Assembly (NCBI RefSeq): GCF_003438995.1
Contig: NZ_QSUN01000006.1
Coordinates: forward strand, 114,901-178,900
DNA: 64,000 nt
Source: Bacteroides sp. OM05-12
GTDB lineage: Bacteria > Bacteroidota > Bacteroidia > Bacteroidales > Bacteroidaceae
Reading direction: 5' to 3'
The notes beneath the pieces were generated by a model. The model was not told where the DNA came from, did not search any database, and saw only the letters and a program-made list of their open reading frames with translations. Every line of letters begins with the position of its first letter. Positions within the stretch are counted from its first letter, which is position 1. Shown here in pieces: positions 53,319-62,230 of the stretch. A program made the translations under genes and the position numbers.

Positions 53319-54548
53319 CTAATTTTTACTATCGGTTAGTCGCTGATAGTCGTACACATTCACTTTTTCTCTAAGTGCCGTATAATACATTATTAAATAA
53401 AAGTACATGGCAAAAAGGACGCCACCACCGGTAGTCAACTGTAGAAAGCCATGAATAGTAGGAATTAAGATAATCCAGCAAGCATAATATTTCAGATAGG
53501 CAGGCACTTTGTTATTCCATATAGCTTTGACAGAATAATAAAGCAGAAAACTCACAGGAACAATACCATAATAAAAATATGTTCCCAACCAACCGATATC
53601 GCTGATATAAGTTCCCCGTGAGAACTGCGCCTGAAGCATCATTTCTAAGTAATACCCGCTTTTTGACCAGACTCCATTACCTAAAAGTACGGATATGAAG
53701 TCGTTTTTCATTTCAACCAGGTAGAGAGATAAGGCTTGCCATCTGTTGTAATTTTCGTCTTCCAATTGAAGTTGTGTTTCATTAACTAATGAACTGTAAA
53801 TGGTATTCAGGAAAGGTAAAATACCGACTAATGCTATAACAGCCAATGTAATGAATAACATTTTCTTTTGGGTTTTCATCATTACCATGCCTATACAATA
53901 GAAAGGTAGTGTGCCGATAATTGTACTACGATTTTGTACAAGTATGATGTAAAGCATAAAGGCAGAGGCTTCTATTATGTCTTTCATAGTCGGACGATGA
54001 AACAGTTTCCCTGTTTTATAGTAAAGATAGATGATAGCAGAATTAAATCCCGGAGCAGCAAAACCAATATCTGTCGATGCGTTTGCTTTACGGCTTTCCA
54101 GCATTTCTTTTATCGCTTCAGGTGTTAAGAAAAACTGAGGAAAAACCAGACTGACAATGTAACCGGCTAAACTCACGTATGCGCATATTTTTATAGAGTA
54201 AAGAAAATCTTTATCCGAAGGTATTATTCTAAGAAATACCGGAAGAAACAAAATGGCATAGTTGAAACGCTGAGAGAAAAAAGTGTCTACTAGCGATTGA
54301 CCATAATGATAGTATGGAACAAGCATTGAAAGCAACATAATGCAGACTATGACCCAAGCTACACTTTGATGTTTGCGATTATTCAAACTGTTGGTTGGAG
54401 ATGCAGGAAAATAAAACCACCCTACAATTCCCCATAACATTGTCAATACAAAACTGACATTCCTTGTAAGAAATGATGCAGTAAAGATATTGGAAAGTAA
54501 ACCAAACGCGAGAATAAAAAGGATTAGAATGTATGCTTTTTTAGACAT
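53319..54548 (-). CDS. Wzy-like O-antigen/capsule polymerase
   Basis: 409 residues with about ten membrane helices and a large loop (LVNETQLQLEDENYNRWQALSLYLVEMKNDFISVLLGNG, cited in part). The pattern is that of O-antigen ligase or Wzy proteins, which are poorly conserved in sequence. In this locus it is the only candidate for the polymerase of a Wzx/Wzy pathway. Its assignment rests on topology and position. Confidence 0.7.
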   Translation of the reverse strand: MSKKAYILILFILAFGLLSNIFTASFLTRNVSFVLTMLWGIVGWFYFPASPTNSLNNRKHQSVAWVIVCIMLLSMLVPYYHYGQSLVDTFFSQRFNYAILFLPVFLRIIPSDKDFLYSIKICAYVSLAGYIVSLVFPQFFLTPEAIKEMLESRKANASTDIGFAAPGFNSAIIYLYYKTGKLFHRPTMKDIIEASAFMLYIILVQNRSTIIGTLPFYCIGMVMMKTQKKMLFITLAVIALVGILPFLNTIYSSLVNETQLQLEDENYNRWQALSLYLVEMKNDFISVLLGNGVWSKSGYYLEMMLQAQFSRGTYISDIGWLGTYFYYGIVPVSFLLYYSVKAIWNNKVPAYLKYYACWIILIPTIHGFLQLTTGGGVLFAMYFYLIMYYTALREKVNVYDYQRLTDSKN

Positions 54549-54585
54549 GATTGATCAACTGAAGATAAATATAATCTTTTCTCTA

Positions 54586-55323
54586 TTAATAAAACATTGT
54601 TCTAGTTTTACCATCAAATTCATACATTAGATTATGATTACGTTCTGCTATTTTTTTAGCGGGTATTCCACCTACTACAGTAAATGGTTCTACATCTTTT
54701 GTGACAACTGCTCCGGCAGCAATGACAGCCCCTTCTCCTATATGTACATTATGAAGGATTGTAACGCGTGGTCCTATCCATGCACGATCACCAATGATTA
54801 TAGGACCGACTTTGGATTTGGTTGCTCTAAAATATGGATCATTATAGTCATGTTGGTCTGTCCATAAATGCACTTCAGAACCAATATTCACATTTTTACC
54901 AATTACAATACCTCCTCTCCTCGCATCTAATATAGCATTATCACCGATTATTGTTCCTTTATCTATTATTAAATTCCATGAACCTCTTAATTCGGCCCCG
55001 AAGTATACTACTGCTCCCTTTCCTATTTTCACCTTATATAAATTTGTATATAGAAAATTTCTTATGTAATGTGATGGTATTTTCCCTACTTGAAAAATAG
55101 AATATCGATAATATGACAAAAATAGATTACCTAGAAATCGTCTTAAGTGTTGTAATAATAATGACTGATTTGAAGTCTCAATGGACTGAGATATATCAAT
55201 AGACAAATTGTCTTTACACGTTGTTCTTTTAATTACCCACCATTTTAATGGAAAGTAGAAGAGGGTGAATATAACCCATTTTATATAGATTATTATTAAT
55301 AAAATGATAAATAGTTCTATCAT
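54586..55323 (-). CDS. Left-handed beta-helix acyltransferase (WcaF/CysE-like)
   Basis: 245 residues. A hydrophobic N-terminal helix is followed by a linker. From about 90 there are hexapeptide repeats (IGKGAVVYFGAELRG, IDKGTIIGDNAILDARRGGIVIGKNVNIGSEVHLWTDQHDY, IIIGDRAWIGPRVTILHNVHIGEGAVIAAGAVVTKDVEPFTVVGGIPAK, all cited in part). It likely O-acetylates the polysaccharide using acetyl-CoA. The N-terminal membrane segment is unusual for the family. Confidence 0.88.
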   Translation of the reverse strand: MIELFIILLIIIYIKWVIFTLFYFPLKWWVIKRTTCKDNLSIDISQSIETSNQSLLLQHLRRFLGNLFLSYYRYSIFQVGKIPSHYIRNFLYTNLYKVKIGKGAVVYFGAELRGSWNLIIDKGTIIGDNAILDARRGGIVIGKNVNIGSEVHLWTDQHDYNDPYFRATKSKVGPIIIGDRAWIGPRVTILHNVHIGEGAVIAAGAVVTKDVEPFTVVGGIPAKKIAERNHNLMYEFDGKTRTMFY

Positions 55324-55335
55324 AGATATAAGTGT

Positions 55336-56250
55336 TTAGAATAATTTTTGCTTATTATACCTACGGATTCCTATTGCATCCAAAAGTAAAGCTGTCCTGT
55401 AAACTATTATCTGCTTAATACTATGAGACGGAATCATATCTTTCCATTTTGTTTTATTTTGATATGAGAACCATTCTCTTTTGAATGGAGAATCACATAG
55501 GTTTGACCACGGTTTTGTTCCTGTAAAATGAATGAATATAGGGAAGTAAGTTTTTGTTTTAAATAAGTCTTCTTCATATTCTTCTTTGCTTATATAGCGA
55601 GTATGATAATTGGATATATAATTCCATCGGCTATCAAGTATCATTTTTTTATCAAATAATATTGCATTTAAAGCATCTTGATCAGGATGTCTTACTTTAT
55701 TAGAACCGATATAGTTAATACACTTTTTGGTAAGTTCTAATTCTTTCCATTTTGCTACATTAATTAGCAGCACTCCTGAATTGAAATAATTATAGCTGGG
55801 ATGATAACCTAATCGGTTATATAATGCCGGAAAACGACTCAGGATATCTTCTGTTGCACAAATGGCATTATCACCCATCTTTGTGGAAAATAATTCATTC
55901 AGATTACCACGACAAAGTATGTCACAGTCTAAATATAACACCTTAATAATATTTTTGTCTAATAGTTCCGGTAGCATCAAACGAAAGTAGATAACAATCG
56001 GCCATTGATCCGAAATAGGGAAACCCTTAAAAATAGTCTCGTCTATATCATAAAATTGGATGTCATTATTATAACGTGTTGCTATTTCCTGCAAGTCTTC
56101 CTTATTTTCATCCGTCAGGTGATAGCAAAGGATGTGCATTTTAAGATGTTCATCTCTATTATTTTCAAATAAAGACACCATCAGTACACCGCAAAAGCGA
56201 GTGTATTTGGAATCAATATTGCAAGCAATATGCATAGTTTCCGTTTTCAT
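55336..56250 (-). CDS. GT8-family glycosyltransferase
   Basis: 304 residues. MHIACNIDSKYTRFCGVLMVSLFEN, the DxD motif KVLYLDCDILCRGNL (Asp108, Asp110), and HPDQDALNAILFDKK are typical of LPS galactosyl- or glucosyltransferases of GT8. It starts just after the HAD-like gene stop (four bases). It adds a hexose with retention of configuration. Confidence 0.92.
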   Translation of the reverse strand: MKTETMHIACNIDSKYTRFCGVLMVSLFENNRDEHLKMHILCYHLTDENKEDLQEIATRYNNDIQFYDIDETIFKGFPISDQWPIVIYFRLMLPELLDKNIIKVLYLDCDILCRGNLNELFSTKMGDNAICATEDILSRFPALYNRLGYHPSYNYFNSGVLLINVAKWKELELTKKCINYIGSNKVRHPDQDALNAILFDKKMILDSRWNYISNYHTRYISKEEYEEDLFKTKTYFPIFIHFTGTKPWSNLCDSPFKREWFSYQNKTKWKDMIPSHSIKQIIVYRTALLLDAIGIRRYNKQKLF

Positions 56251-56254
56251 ATAA

Positions 56255-58108
56255 CTACTTATATTTTTTATTCTTTATCCACATAAGAACTGTTAGAAGA
56301 AAATTGCTGTATCTGAAAGAGCCGACAAGAGACCCTCTGAACCACGATTTTTTGAAATCTTTTCGCCATAGTCGTGATATAACAGCTTGTTGTGAATTTC
56401 CGTTTTCAGAAATAGTAAAAAGCTCTATTGCTTTCACATATTCATAGCGAGGATTCATGGCAAAATGGCCTAAATTCCATATACTGATGCTCAAAATTTC
56501 ATTGTTGCAATTATATGCATGACAAGAGATGAAACCCTTAGCAACTTGTGTAAATAGGGTTGTATTGGTATTCATAACTTCGGTTTTCTTCTCATTATTG
56601 CTGGCATCGAAGATCGGAGTTATCTGATGATTGGCTTCTTGGTAAGACACAGTACGATTTTGATCAGTAACTGAAAATACATCTTCTAATAATAAGACTA
56701 AATCACCTATATACTTTTGTATGCCGTTCTTCATGAAATCGCATAAAAGTGAAGCTTTAAATTGTCCAGCATCCTTTATAGACTTTCTATCTTCGGATAC
56801 TAAGAGATAATAAGCAAACAATGAGTTATGTCCTTTTCTCTTGAACAGTCGGTTTAAAGCTTCCTGACTAGATCGGGAACCGGTTATATCAACCATGCCG
56901 ACATTATTCATGTCTGTTACTTCTTGTCTAAAATACTTCAATAAATGCGATGTCATTGTGTTCCGAACAGATTCAATCTTTTTTATATTAAAATCATTCG
57001 ATAATATTGTGTGAAGCAATTGTTCTGTAGATAATTTATCCTTATCGACCGGCAACTCCAAATCTTTTATGTCAAGGCCAAATTGATCCAAATAATCTTG
57101 AGCGGATAAACCTTTAATACCTTTTAATTTTAAAAATGAAGTGTAGGATATATCTTCAATGCAAGGTAAATAAAGTGTCCGGCGACTGACATAAAAATAG
57201 GTTAATTTTATATCTGGAAATAAAACAGAGAATTCTTTTGCTATGAGATAAAACATATAGCTGTCTCGCGCAAAGAAAAGTAATTGTTTGATCTTTTTAT
57301 TATGAGCATCATTTAGTATATCGTATACTTGAGATACAAATAAAGGAGCTATAATGTCAAGGACTAATTTTCTGTAAATATCTTCATAATCTGATTGATA
57401 GATGGAACGTACAATTGAAGCTATTAATTTTCTTGGCTGTTCAATGTAATTGGTTTCACTATAAATCGCTTTACCTGTATAAGGAAGTTGGACGGGGGAA
57501 CTCAATAAATGTGCTTTGATGCCGTTTCTTTTGGCCATTAAATAATCACTGCGATGATTGTCACCGTAATGATGCCATGTGCTGATATTGTTATTCAAAT
57601 CACTGAAAATATGTTGGTATAAAGTTCCGTGATGTTTGGTCTTAAGATATTCGGAAGAAACATAGATTTTATCATATTCTTCTTCCATGATATGCCATTT
57701 CATCAAGACTTCTTTAAGAACTTTTTCCGGCAAATGCATATCCGAAATAAAAATAATATGATAGCCTTGCTGACGATATTTTTTCAGACATGCTATATTC
57801 TTCCATATTGGGATCAAAAGTTGTGCCATCAAACTAAATTCAGTTTCCATAATATCACTATTCGGGACTGCTGTTAACGCACTGAAGTCACATTGTTTAT
57901 AAATATCCTCAGTCGTTATTTCTTCTGTTGTGGTTTGCATATGTGCTGTTTGTTCGCCCATTTTTCTGATGCGTATAAATTCGCATAAATCCATTAAATT
58001 GACATCATTCCCTAATATATTATAGCCAAGTATACGAAACATTTGTTCTTCATTGCCGCAAGAAAGCAGCAATAAAGTATCGAATATGTCGAAAGAAGCA
58101 ATTTTCAT
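56255..58108 (-). CDS. HAD-like hydrolase domain protein of polysaccharide loci (COG5610-like)
   Basis: 617 residues. The N-terminal HAD domain has motif I as SFDIFDTLLL (Asp7, Asp10), motif II around FISDMHLPE and motif IV as YGDNHRSDYLMAKRNG. The rest (from about 230) is a large domain containing ARDSYMFYLIAKEFS and TGSRSSQEALNRLF that I cannot name. Such proteins are common in surface glycan loci and are assumed to modify or transfer glycan phosphates. It overlaps the pyruvyl transferase gene by four bases. Confidence 0.75.
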   Translation of the reverse strand: MKIASFDIFDTLLLLSCGNEEQMFRILGYNILGNDVNLMDLCEFIRIRKMGEQTAHMQTTTEEITTEDIYKQCDFSALTAVPNSDIMETEFSLMAQLLIPIWKNIACLKKYRQQGYHIIFISDMHLPEKVLKEVLMKWHIMEEEYDKIYVSSEYLKTKHHGTLYQHIFSDLNNNISTWHHYGDNHRSDYLMAKRNGIKAHLLSSPVQLPYTGKAIYSETNYIEQPRKLIASIVRSIYQSDYEDIYRKLVLDIIAPLFVSQVYDILNDAHNKKIKQLLFFARDSYMFYLIAKEFSVLFPDIKLTYFYVSRRTLYLPCIEDISYTSFLKLKGIKGLSAQDYLDQFGLDIKDLELPVDKDKLSTEQLLHTILSNDFNIKKIESVRNTMTSHLLKYFRQEVTDMNNVGMVDITGSRSSQEALNRLFKRKGHNSLFAYYLLVSEDRKSIKDAGQFKASLLCDFMKNGIQKYIGDLVLLLEDVFSVTDQNRTVSYQEANHQITPIFDASNNEKKTEVMNTNTTLFTQVAKGFISCHAYNCNNEILSISIWNLGHFAMNPRYEYVKAIELFTISENGNSQQAVISRLWRKDFKKSWFRGSLVGSFRYSNFLLTVLMWIKNKKYK

Positions 58109-59298
58109 GATAAACTATCATTTATGTGAGATAAATAAGAAAGGGATTTTCTTCTTTCTTCTTCTAGCTGCTGATTGATCAATGAGTAATCGATTGTGTA
58201 GTTTTTCATTTCAGGAAATTTTCCTTCTTTAAAGAACTGCTGATGAAAATTGAATTGGTCAATAAAACTACGATGACGTGCATTCATAGATGTTTTGGAA
58301 TCTTTCCAACGTAGAGTTGTAATAAATGGACGGTTAAAATTGGCGGAAAACGCCATTCCATGAAATGAATTGGTCACTACTATACTTGCATCCATGAAGA
58401 GTCGTAACCACTTTTCTACAGAAATAGGACCACTGTATGTCGCGTTTCCTTCTATACTTTTTTCGTCTCCTCCAATGTGAATAATAGGTAGATTTAGATC
58501 ATTGGCAACTTTCTGGCTTAGCTTATACATATACTCTGTGGGCTGTAAGAAATAAGTAAGTACATAATTACGTCCTATCTTTTCTTTATCAGCAAAAACT
58601 TCCCATTCATTTTTATTTAATAATAGAGTAGGATCTAAAACATGTAATGCTTTTTTCCCGGATAATTTGCTTATAAGCTCTGCACTTTCTTTTTCGCGAG
58701 AAGAAAGAAAATCTAAATTTTTTAGACCCTTTACGAAATATTCTTTAACATGTGAAGGTATTTCTGGAAGTCCTATACTTGGAGCATAAGCCAATTTTAT
58801 GGCTTTATTTCTTACAAATGTAAGGAAATAGACAGGGTTGTTATAGGTTATATAGGCATTCCATACTTGATCACTAGCAACTACATACGCATCATATATA
58901 GGAGGATTATCATATAGATTTTCTGTCTTGTAGTGGTATTTTGATAAGTGAAAGTTCTTTCGAAATGAAGTAAAGTTCCTGTAATCTACTTTATCTCCTT
59001 GAATGTTTTTTATATGCCATAAAAATTGGCGGAAAAGCTTATATTTATATATATATATAAGCTTTCCTTTTATACTTTTCCTACTTCCATGTATAAGTTG
59101 GGTAAAATGGAAATCGCTGGGATGATTATAGTCATATGCGTTTTGAGTAGCATAAAACATACCCGGAGGGCAACAATCAATTATTTCCGCAATACAATTG
59201 CAATGCTTTTCAATGGCATATTGAGTTGCAAATGCCTGCAACATGGAACCATAATTATGATAAAAATGAACGGTTACTATTCCAATTTTTTTGCTCAT
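58105..59298 (-). CDS. Polysaccharide pyruvyl transferase
   Basis: 397 residues. MSKKIGIVTVHFYHNYGSMLQAFATQYAI, the DQVWNAYITY region and VVTNSFHGMAFSANFNRPFIT are signatures of the CsaB/WcaK family. It transfers pyruvate from phosphoenolpyruvate to a sugar, giving a ketal and a negative charge on the glycan. Four-base overlaps join it to the ferredoxin/FrhB-like gene before it and the HAD-like gene after it. Confidence 0.9.
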   Translation of the reverse strand: MSKKIGIVTVHFYHNYGSMLQAFATQYAIEKHCNCIAEIIDCCPPGMFYATQNAYDYNHPSDFHFTQLIHGSRKSIKGKLIYIYKYKLFRQFLWHIKNIQGDKVDYRNFTSFRKNFHLSKYHYKTENLYDNPPIYDAYVVASDQVWNAYITYNNPVYFLTFVRNKAIKLAYAPSIGLPEIPSHVKEYFVKGLKNLDFLSSREKESAELISKLSGKKALHVLDPTLLLNKNEWEVFADKEKIGRNYVLTYFLQPTEYMYKLSQKVANDLNLPIIHIGGDEKSIEGNATYSGPISVEKWLRLFMDASIVVTNSFHGMAFSANFNRPFITTLRWKDSKTSMNARHRSFIDQFNFHQQFFKEGKFPEMKNYTIDYSLINQQLEEERRKSLSYLSHINDSLS

Positions 59299-60506
59299 AC
59301 TCTAGTTGTAAATTTAAAGATTTTACGAATTATCATGGCTGTATAACTAGGTTGAATACATGCCAATGTTGTGAATATCATTCCTTTCTTTTGATAATTT
59401 TGGAAAAAGAAGTTACGCATAGGGTGTGCTTTGGGAGAGGAGATTAATGACATGTTTCCTTGTTGTACAGTGTTATAGTCACTTTCAACAATACGAGGCA
59501 TTGCTGATGACAACTCTTTTCCTTTCTGTGTATTTACAATAATTGCGCTGATACCTTTATTGTTATCTTTTGAAGAAAGAATCTTTTCTATTCCCCAAAA
59601 ATCTCCTATAGTAATATCCGAACCACTACTTTGATTACGAAAATGACAGTTATGGCATGATTGTCTGAGATAGAGGTTATCTAGAAAACCTTTGTTAAAA
59701 ATATCGTGCGCCCAATCATTGCATACGCATGATGGCGAGGTTTTATATTCTTTGAAACATAATTTCAAAGAATATAAACGCCAAAGACATTTGTTTTCTT
59801 TTGCTCTAAAGTTTATGTCAACAATTTCTTTTTTTCTATTCTTTATAATTCTAAATATGCATTTCAATGGGTTAGAGGCAATGTTCATTGTTTGCATAAT
59901 TGATATTTCAGTTAAATAACTCTGAAAAACTTTTTGTGATGGAACACCGTGACAAATAATATCTATTGTATAAAGATTAGGATATTTTTTCATCTTCAAA
60001 AAACTATGAAGTCCTCCTATTTGACAAGGAGTACCTGTAAATAAGACAATTTTGTCTTCATCTAATAATTTCTTGACTTTTTGGAATGTGTTATTTATGT
60101 CACTTTGTAGATATTTTGAACGACGTAGCCTTTCTAAGTCTTTCAAATTGTCAACAATTTTATGGTGAAGATTCCAATCATTGTCAAAACTCGCCCCGGT
60201 TACAAATCCTCCTTTGTTCAATATCTCGTTTGCAAAATAATAAAATGCTCCTCCCGAAGAACTAGTCATTAATATGTCTTCATTTTCATGTTGATATGCA
60301 AATACACATATAGGACTGATATTTTTACGTTGAATCAAAATCGGACAAACTTTTTGGCATATTTTACAGTTGATGCACTGTTCATTGTCGATGACCGGGT
60401 ATAAAAATCCTTCCGTATTACGTTCCATTGAAATGCAATGTTGAGGGCACTTTTGTGCACATGCGCTGCATCCACAGCAATCAGATGAATTATCCAAAAT
60501 TTTCAT
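59295..60506 (-). CDS. Ferredoxin-FrhB-like iron-sulfur flavoprotein
   Basis: 403 residues. The N-terminal ferredoxin has two [4Fe-4S] clusters: Cys10, 13, 16, 20 and Cys44, 47, 50, 54. The FrhB-like part follows (SSGGAFYYFANEIL, LFTGTPCQIGGLHSF, DIICHGVPSQKVFQSYL), then a further Cys motif (CHNCHFRNQSSGSDITIGDFWG). The family is the beta subunit of F420-reducing hydrogenase. In polysaccharide loci next to pyruvyl transferases its role is not established. It presumably carries out a redox step on a glycan precursor or on the pyruvate group. Confidence 0.85.
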   Translation of the reverse strand: MKILDNSSDCCGCSACAQKCPQHCISMERNTEGFLYPVIDNEQCINCKICQKVCPILIQRKNISPICVFAYQHENEDILMTSSSGGAFYYFANEILNKGGFVTGASFDNDWNLHHKIVDNLKDLERLRRSKYLQSDINNTFQKVKKLLDEDKIVLFTGTPCQIGGLHSFLKMKKYPNLYTIDIICHGVPSQKVFQSYLTEISIMQTMNIASNPLKCIFRIIKNRKKEIVDINFRAKENKCLWRLYSLKLCFKEYKTSPSCVCNDWAHDIFNKGFLDNLYLRQSCHNCHFRNQSSGSDITIGDFWGIEKILSSKDNNKGISAIIVNTQKGKELSSAMPRIVESDYNTVQQGNMSLISSPKAHPMRNFFFQNYQKKGMIFTTLACIQPSYTAMIIRKIFKFTTRV

Positions 60507-61354
60507 TTCTTCAATTTATTTATCATTGATTGAGTATACCGAATACAGCGAAATGGAATACTAATGACAGCTAAAGCTATTTTACTTAATGTGCAAGCTA
60601 TAGGGAACTGCATATTGTATCTAGTCAGCTTTATCATCTTGGAAGGGTGAGTATATATAGAATCATAATCATTAATGACGCGTGGAGATAAATATCGATG
60701 TAATATCTCATTTCGTTCATAGTTAAAGTGTTTTCTGTCCTGTGTACTAGTACCACCAAGTAAGTATTTGACAATAGTAATATCAAGTTTCTCATATTTA
60801 CAGTTCCGTCGGATTAATGCTTCCATAAAAAACTCAAAATCAGATAATATTTTATAGGATTCATTATAGCCTATATCTTTCATTAATTTTGTTTTTATAA
60901 TAGTAGCTTGATGATTAGGAGTTGCAATAAATAAATTTTTCATTGAAATTTCAGAAGGAGATTTCCATATACATTTAAAGACTTCTTGGCCATTAGAAAA
61001 GGACATGCAGCAAGCATTGCCTATATATATATCTTTTCCGTTAATTTGAGGCATGACTATTGATAGTACATTGTTATTCGCCAATGTATCCCCCGAATTC
61101 AAAAAATTGCAATAATCACCTTTAGACACAGCAATACCTTTGTTCATTGCATTATAAATACCTCTATCTTTCTCACTGACCCAATAAGTGATTTTATTTT
61201 CATATTGCTTAATTATATCTACACTACCATCTGTTGAACCACCATCAATAATGATGAATTCGTAATCGGTACAGGTCTGATTGACCACACTTTCAATAGT
61301 GCACCTTAGTCCTTCCTTATTATTATAATTTATAGTTATAATAGATAACATCAT
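60503..61354 (-). CDS. GT2-family glycosyltransferase
   Basis: 283 residues. MLSIITINYNNKEGLRCTIESVV, YEFIIIDGGSTDGSVDIIKQYENK, SEKDRGIYNAMNKGIAVSKGDYCNFLNSGDTL and ILSDFEFFMEALIRR are standard GT-A elements. Its N-terminal 47 residues are strikingly similar to the truncated GT2 at 62003-62230. It overlaps the next gene by four bases. Confidence 0.92.
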   Translation of the reverse strand: MMLSIITINYNNKEGLRCTIESVVNQTCTDYEFIIIDGGSTDGSVDIIKQYENKITYWVSEKDRGIYNAMNKGIAVSKGDYCNFLNSGDTLANNNVLSIVMPQINGKDIYIGNACCMSFSNGQEVFKCIWKSPSEISMKNLFIATPNHQATIIKTKLMKDIGYNESYKILSDFEFFMEALIRRNCKYEKLDITIVKYLLGGTSTQDRKHFNYERNEILHRYLSPRVINDYDSIYTHPSKMIKLTRYNMQFPIACTLSKIALAVISIPFRCIRYTQSMINKLKK

Positions 61355-61358
61355 ATCT

Positions 61359-61769
61359 TTATAAAAATCGTTGTCTGCTCCAATTAATATTGTTTTTGAT
61401 TACATGAGATGGAAAACCGACATTCAATGTGTTTGATTCGATATCATGCGTAACCAATGAGCCATTACCTACAATTGAATTTGAAGCAATGTGTACTCCT
61501 TTTAGAATAGTTACTCCTTGACCAGTCCATATATGTTCGGACAATTCTATATCTTTCTCATCATTTATCTTTTTCCCGTTTTGTATGATAGCATGACTGT
61601 CTCCCGTACGAAATGTTACGTCATAAGAAATCATACAATCGTTTCCAATAGTTACTTTTTTCCCTTTTCCTGTAACAGCAATATGAGCACCTTCGATGGT
61701 AACATTATCGCTAATAATAATTGAATTATCAGAATCTTCTATCCAAAGAATGTGTCGTGAATAAGGCAA
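61359..61769 (-). CDS. C-terminal part of a frameshifted hexapeptide acetyltransferase
   Basis: 136 codons in a frame without a good start (TTG). It carries hexapeptide repeats (ISDNVTIEGAHIAVTGKGKKVTIGNDCMISYDVTF, cited in part, then HIWTGQGVTILKGVHIASNSIVGNGSLVT). The N-terminal part lies in the overlapping ORF at 61739-61993. Adding one T to the TTT at about 61745 joins DTFF to WIEDSDNS in frame. It is probably a frameshifted O-acetyltransferase. Confidence 0.7.
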   Translation of the reverse strand: MPYSRHILWIEDSDNSIIISDNVTIEGAHIAVTGKGKKVTIGNDCMISYDVTFRTGDSHAIIQNGKKINDEKDIELSEHIWTGQGVTILKGVHIASNSIVGNGSLVTHDIESNTLNVGFPSHVIKNNINWSRQRFL

Positions 61770-61993
61770 TTCTTTCCAATTTCAATATTAAGATTCTTTC
61801 CTAATAGGATAAATTTGCATTTTGAAATCACGCTTCCAGTTCCAATATTAATTAACATATTATCGCTGTTATTTGACACATGACAGTTTACTTGTTGTAA
61901 TTTACAATCTGGTGCAGTCATCTTTATTCCTTGCATTTTTGCTTTGTATAGGTAAAGTTGCCTATAGAATATCTTTTTTATTCGTTGTATCAT
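61739..61993 (-). CDS. N-terminal part of a frameshifted hexapeptide acetyltransferase
   Basis: 84 residues: a basic start (MIQRIKKIFYRQLYLYKAK), then beta-helix rungs (INIGTGSVISKCKFILLGKNLNIEIGKNCLIHDTFF, cited in part) that stop at a frameshift. The following rungs continue in the ORF at 61359-61769. The combined product would be about 210 residues, normal for a maltose-acetyltransferase-like enzyme. Confidence 0.7.
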   Translation of the reverse strand: MIQRIKKIFYRQLYLYKAKMQGIKMTAPDCKLQQVNCHVSNNSDNMLINIGTGSVISKCKFILLGKNLNIEIGKNCLIHDTFFG

Positions 61994-62002
61994 TTTTAAA
62001 TA

Positions 62003-62230
62003 TTATTTCGCTTTATAAGCAGATAAATTCCATCTGAAAATTTTACAAAATTCACTATAAGAAAAATGCTTTAATATGAATGTTTTTAAATAATCCACAC
62101 TACCATCTGTTGAACCTCCATCAATAATAATATATTCGTAATCCATACAAGTTTGATTGACTACAGATTCAATAGTTCTTCTTAAACCTGAAACGTTATT
62201 ATAATTGATTGTGATAATTGATACTTTCAT
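62003..62230 (-). pseudogene. Truncated GT2 glycosyltransferase remnant
   Basis: 75 residues. The first 47 residues (MKVSIITINYNNVSGLRRTIESVV..., YEYIIIDGGSTDGSVD) match the start of GT2 enzymes, most closely the gene at 60503-61354. The tail (ILKHFSYSEFCKIFRWNLSAYKAK, cited in part) resembles a GT2 C-terminus, but the catalytic middle of about 200 residues is missing. It looks like an internal deletion. Its start overlaps the Wzx stop (ATGA). Confidence 0.75.
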
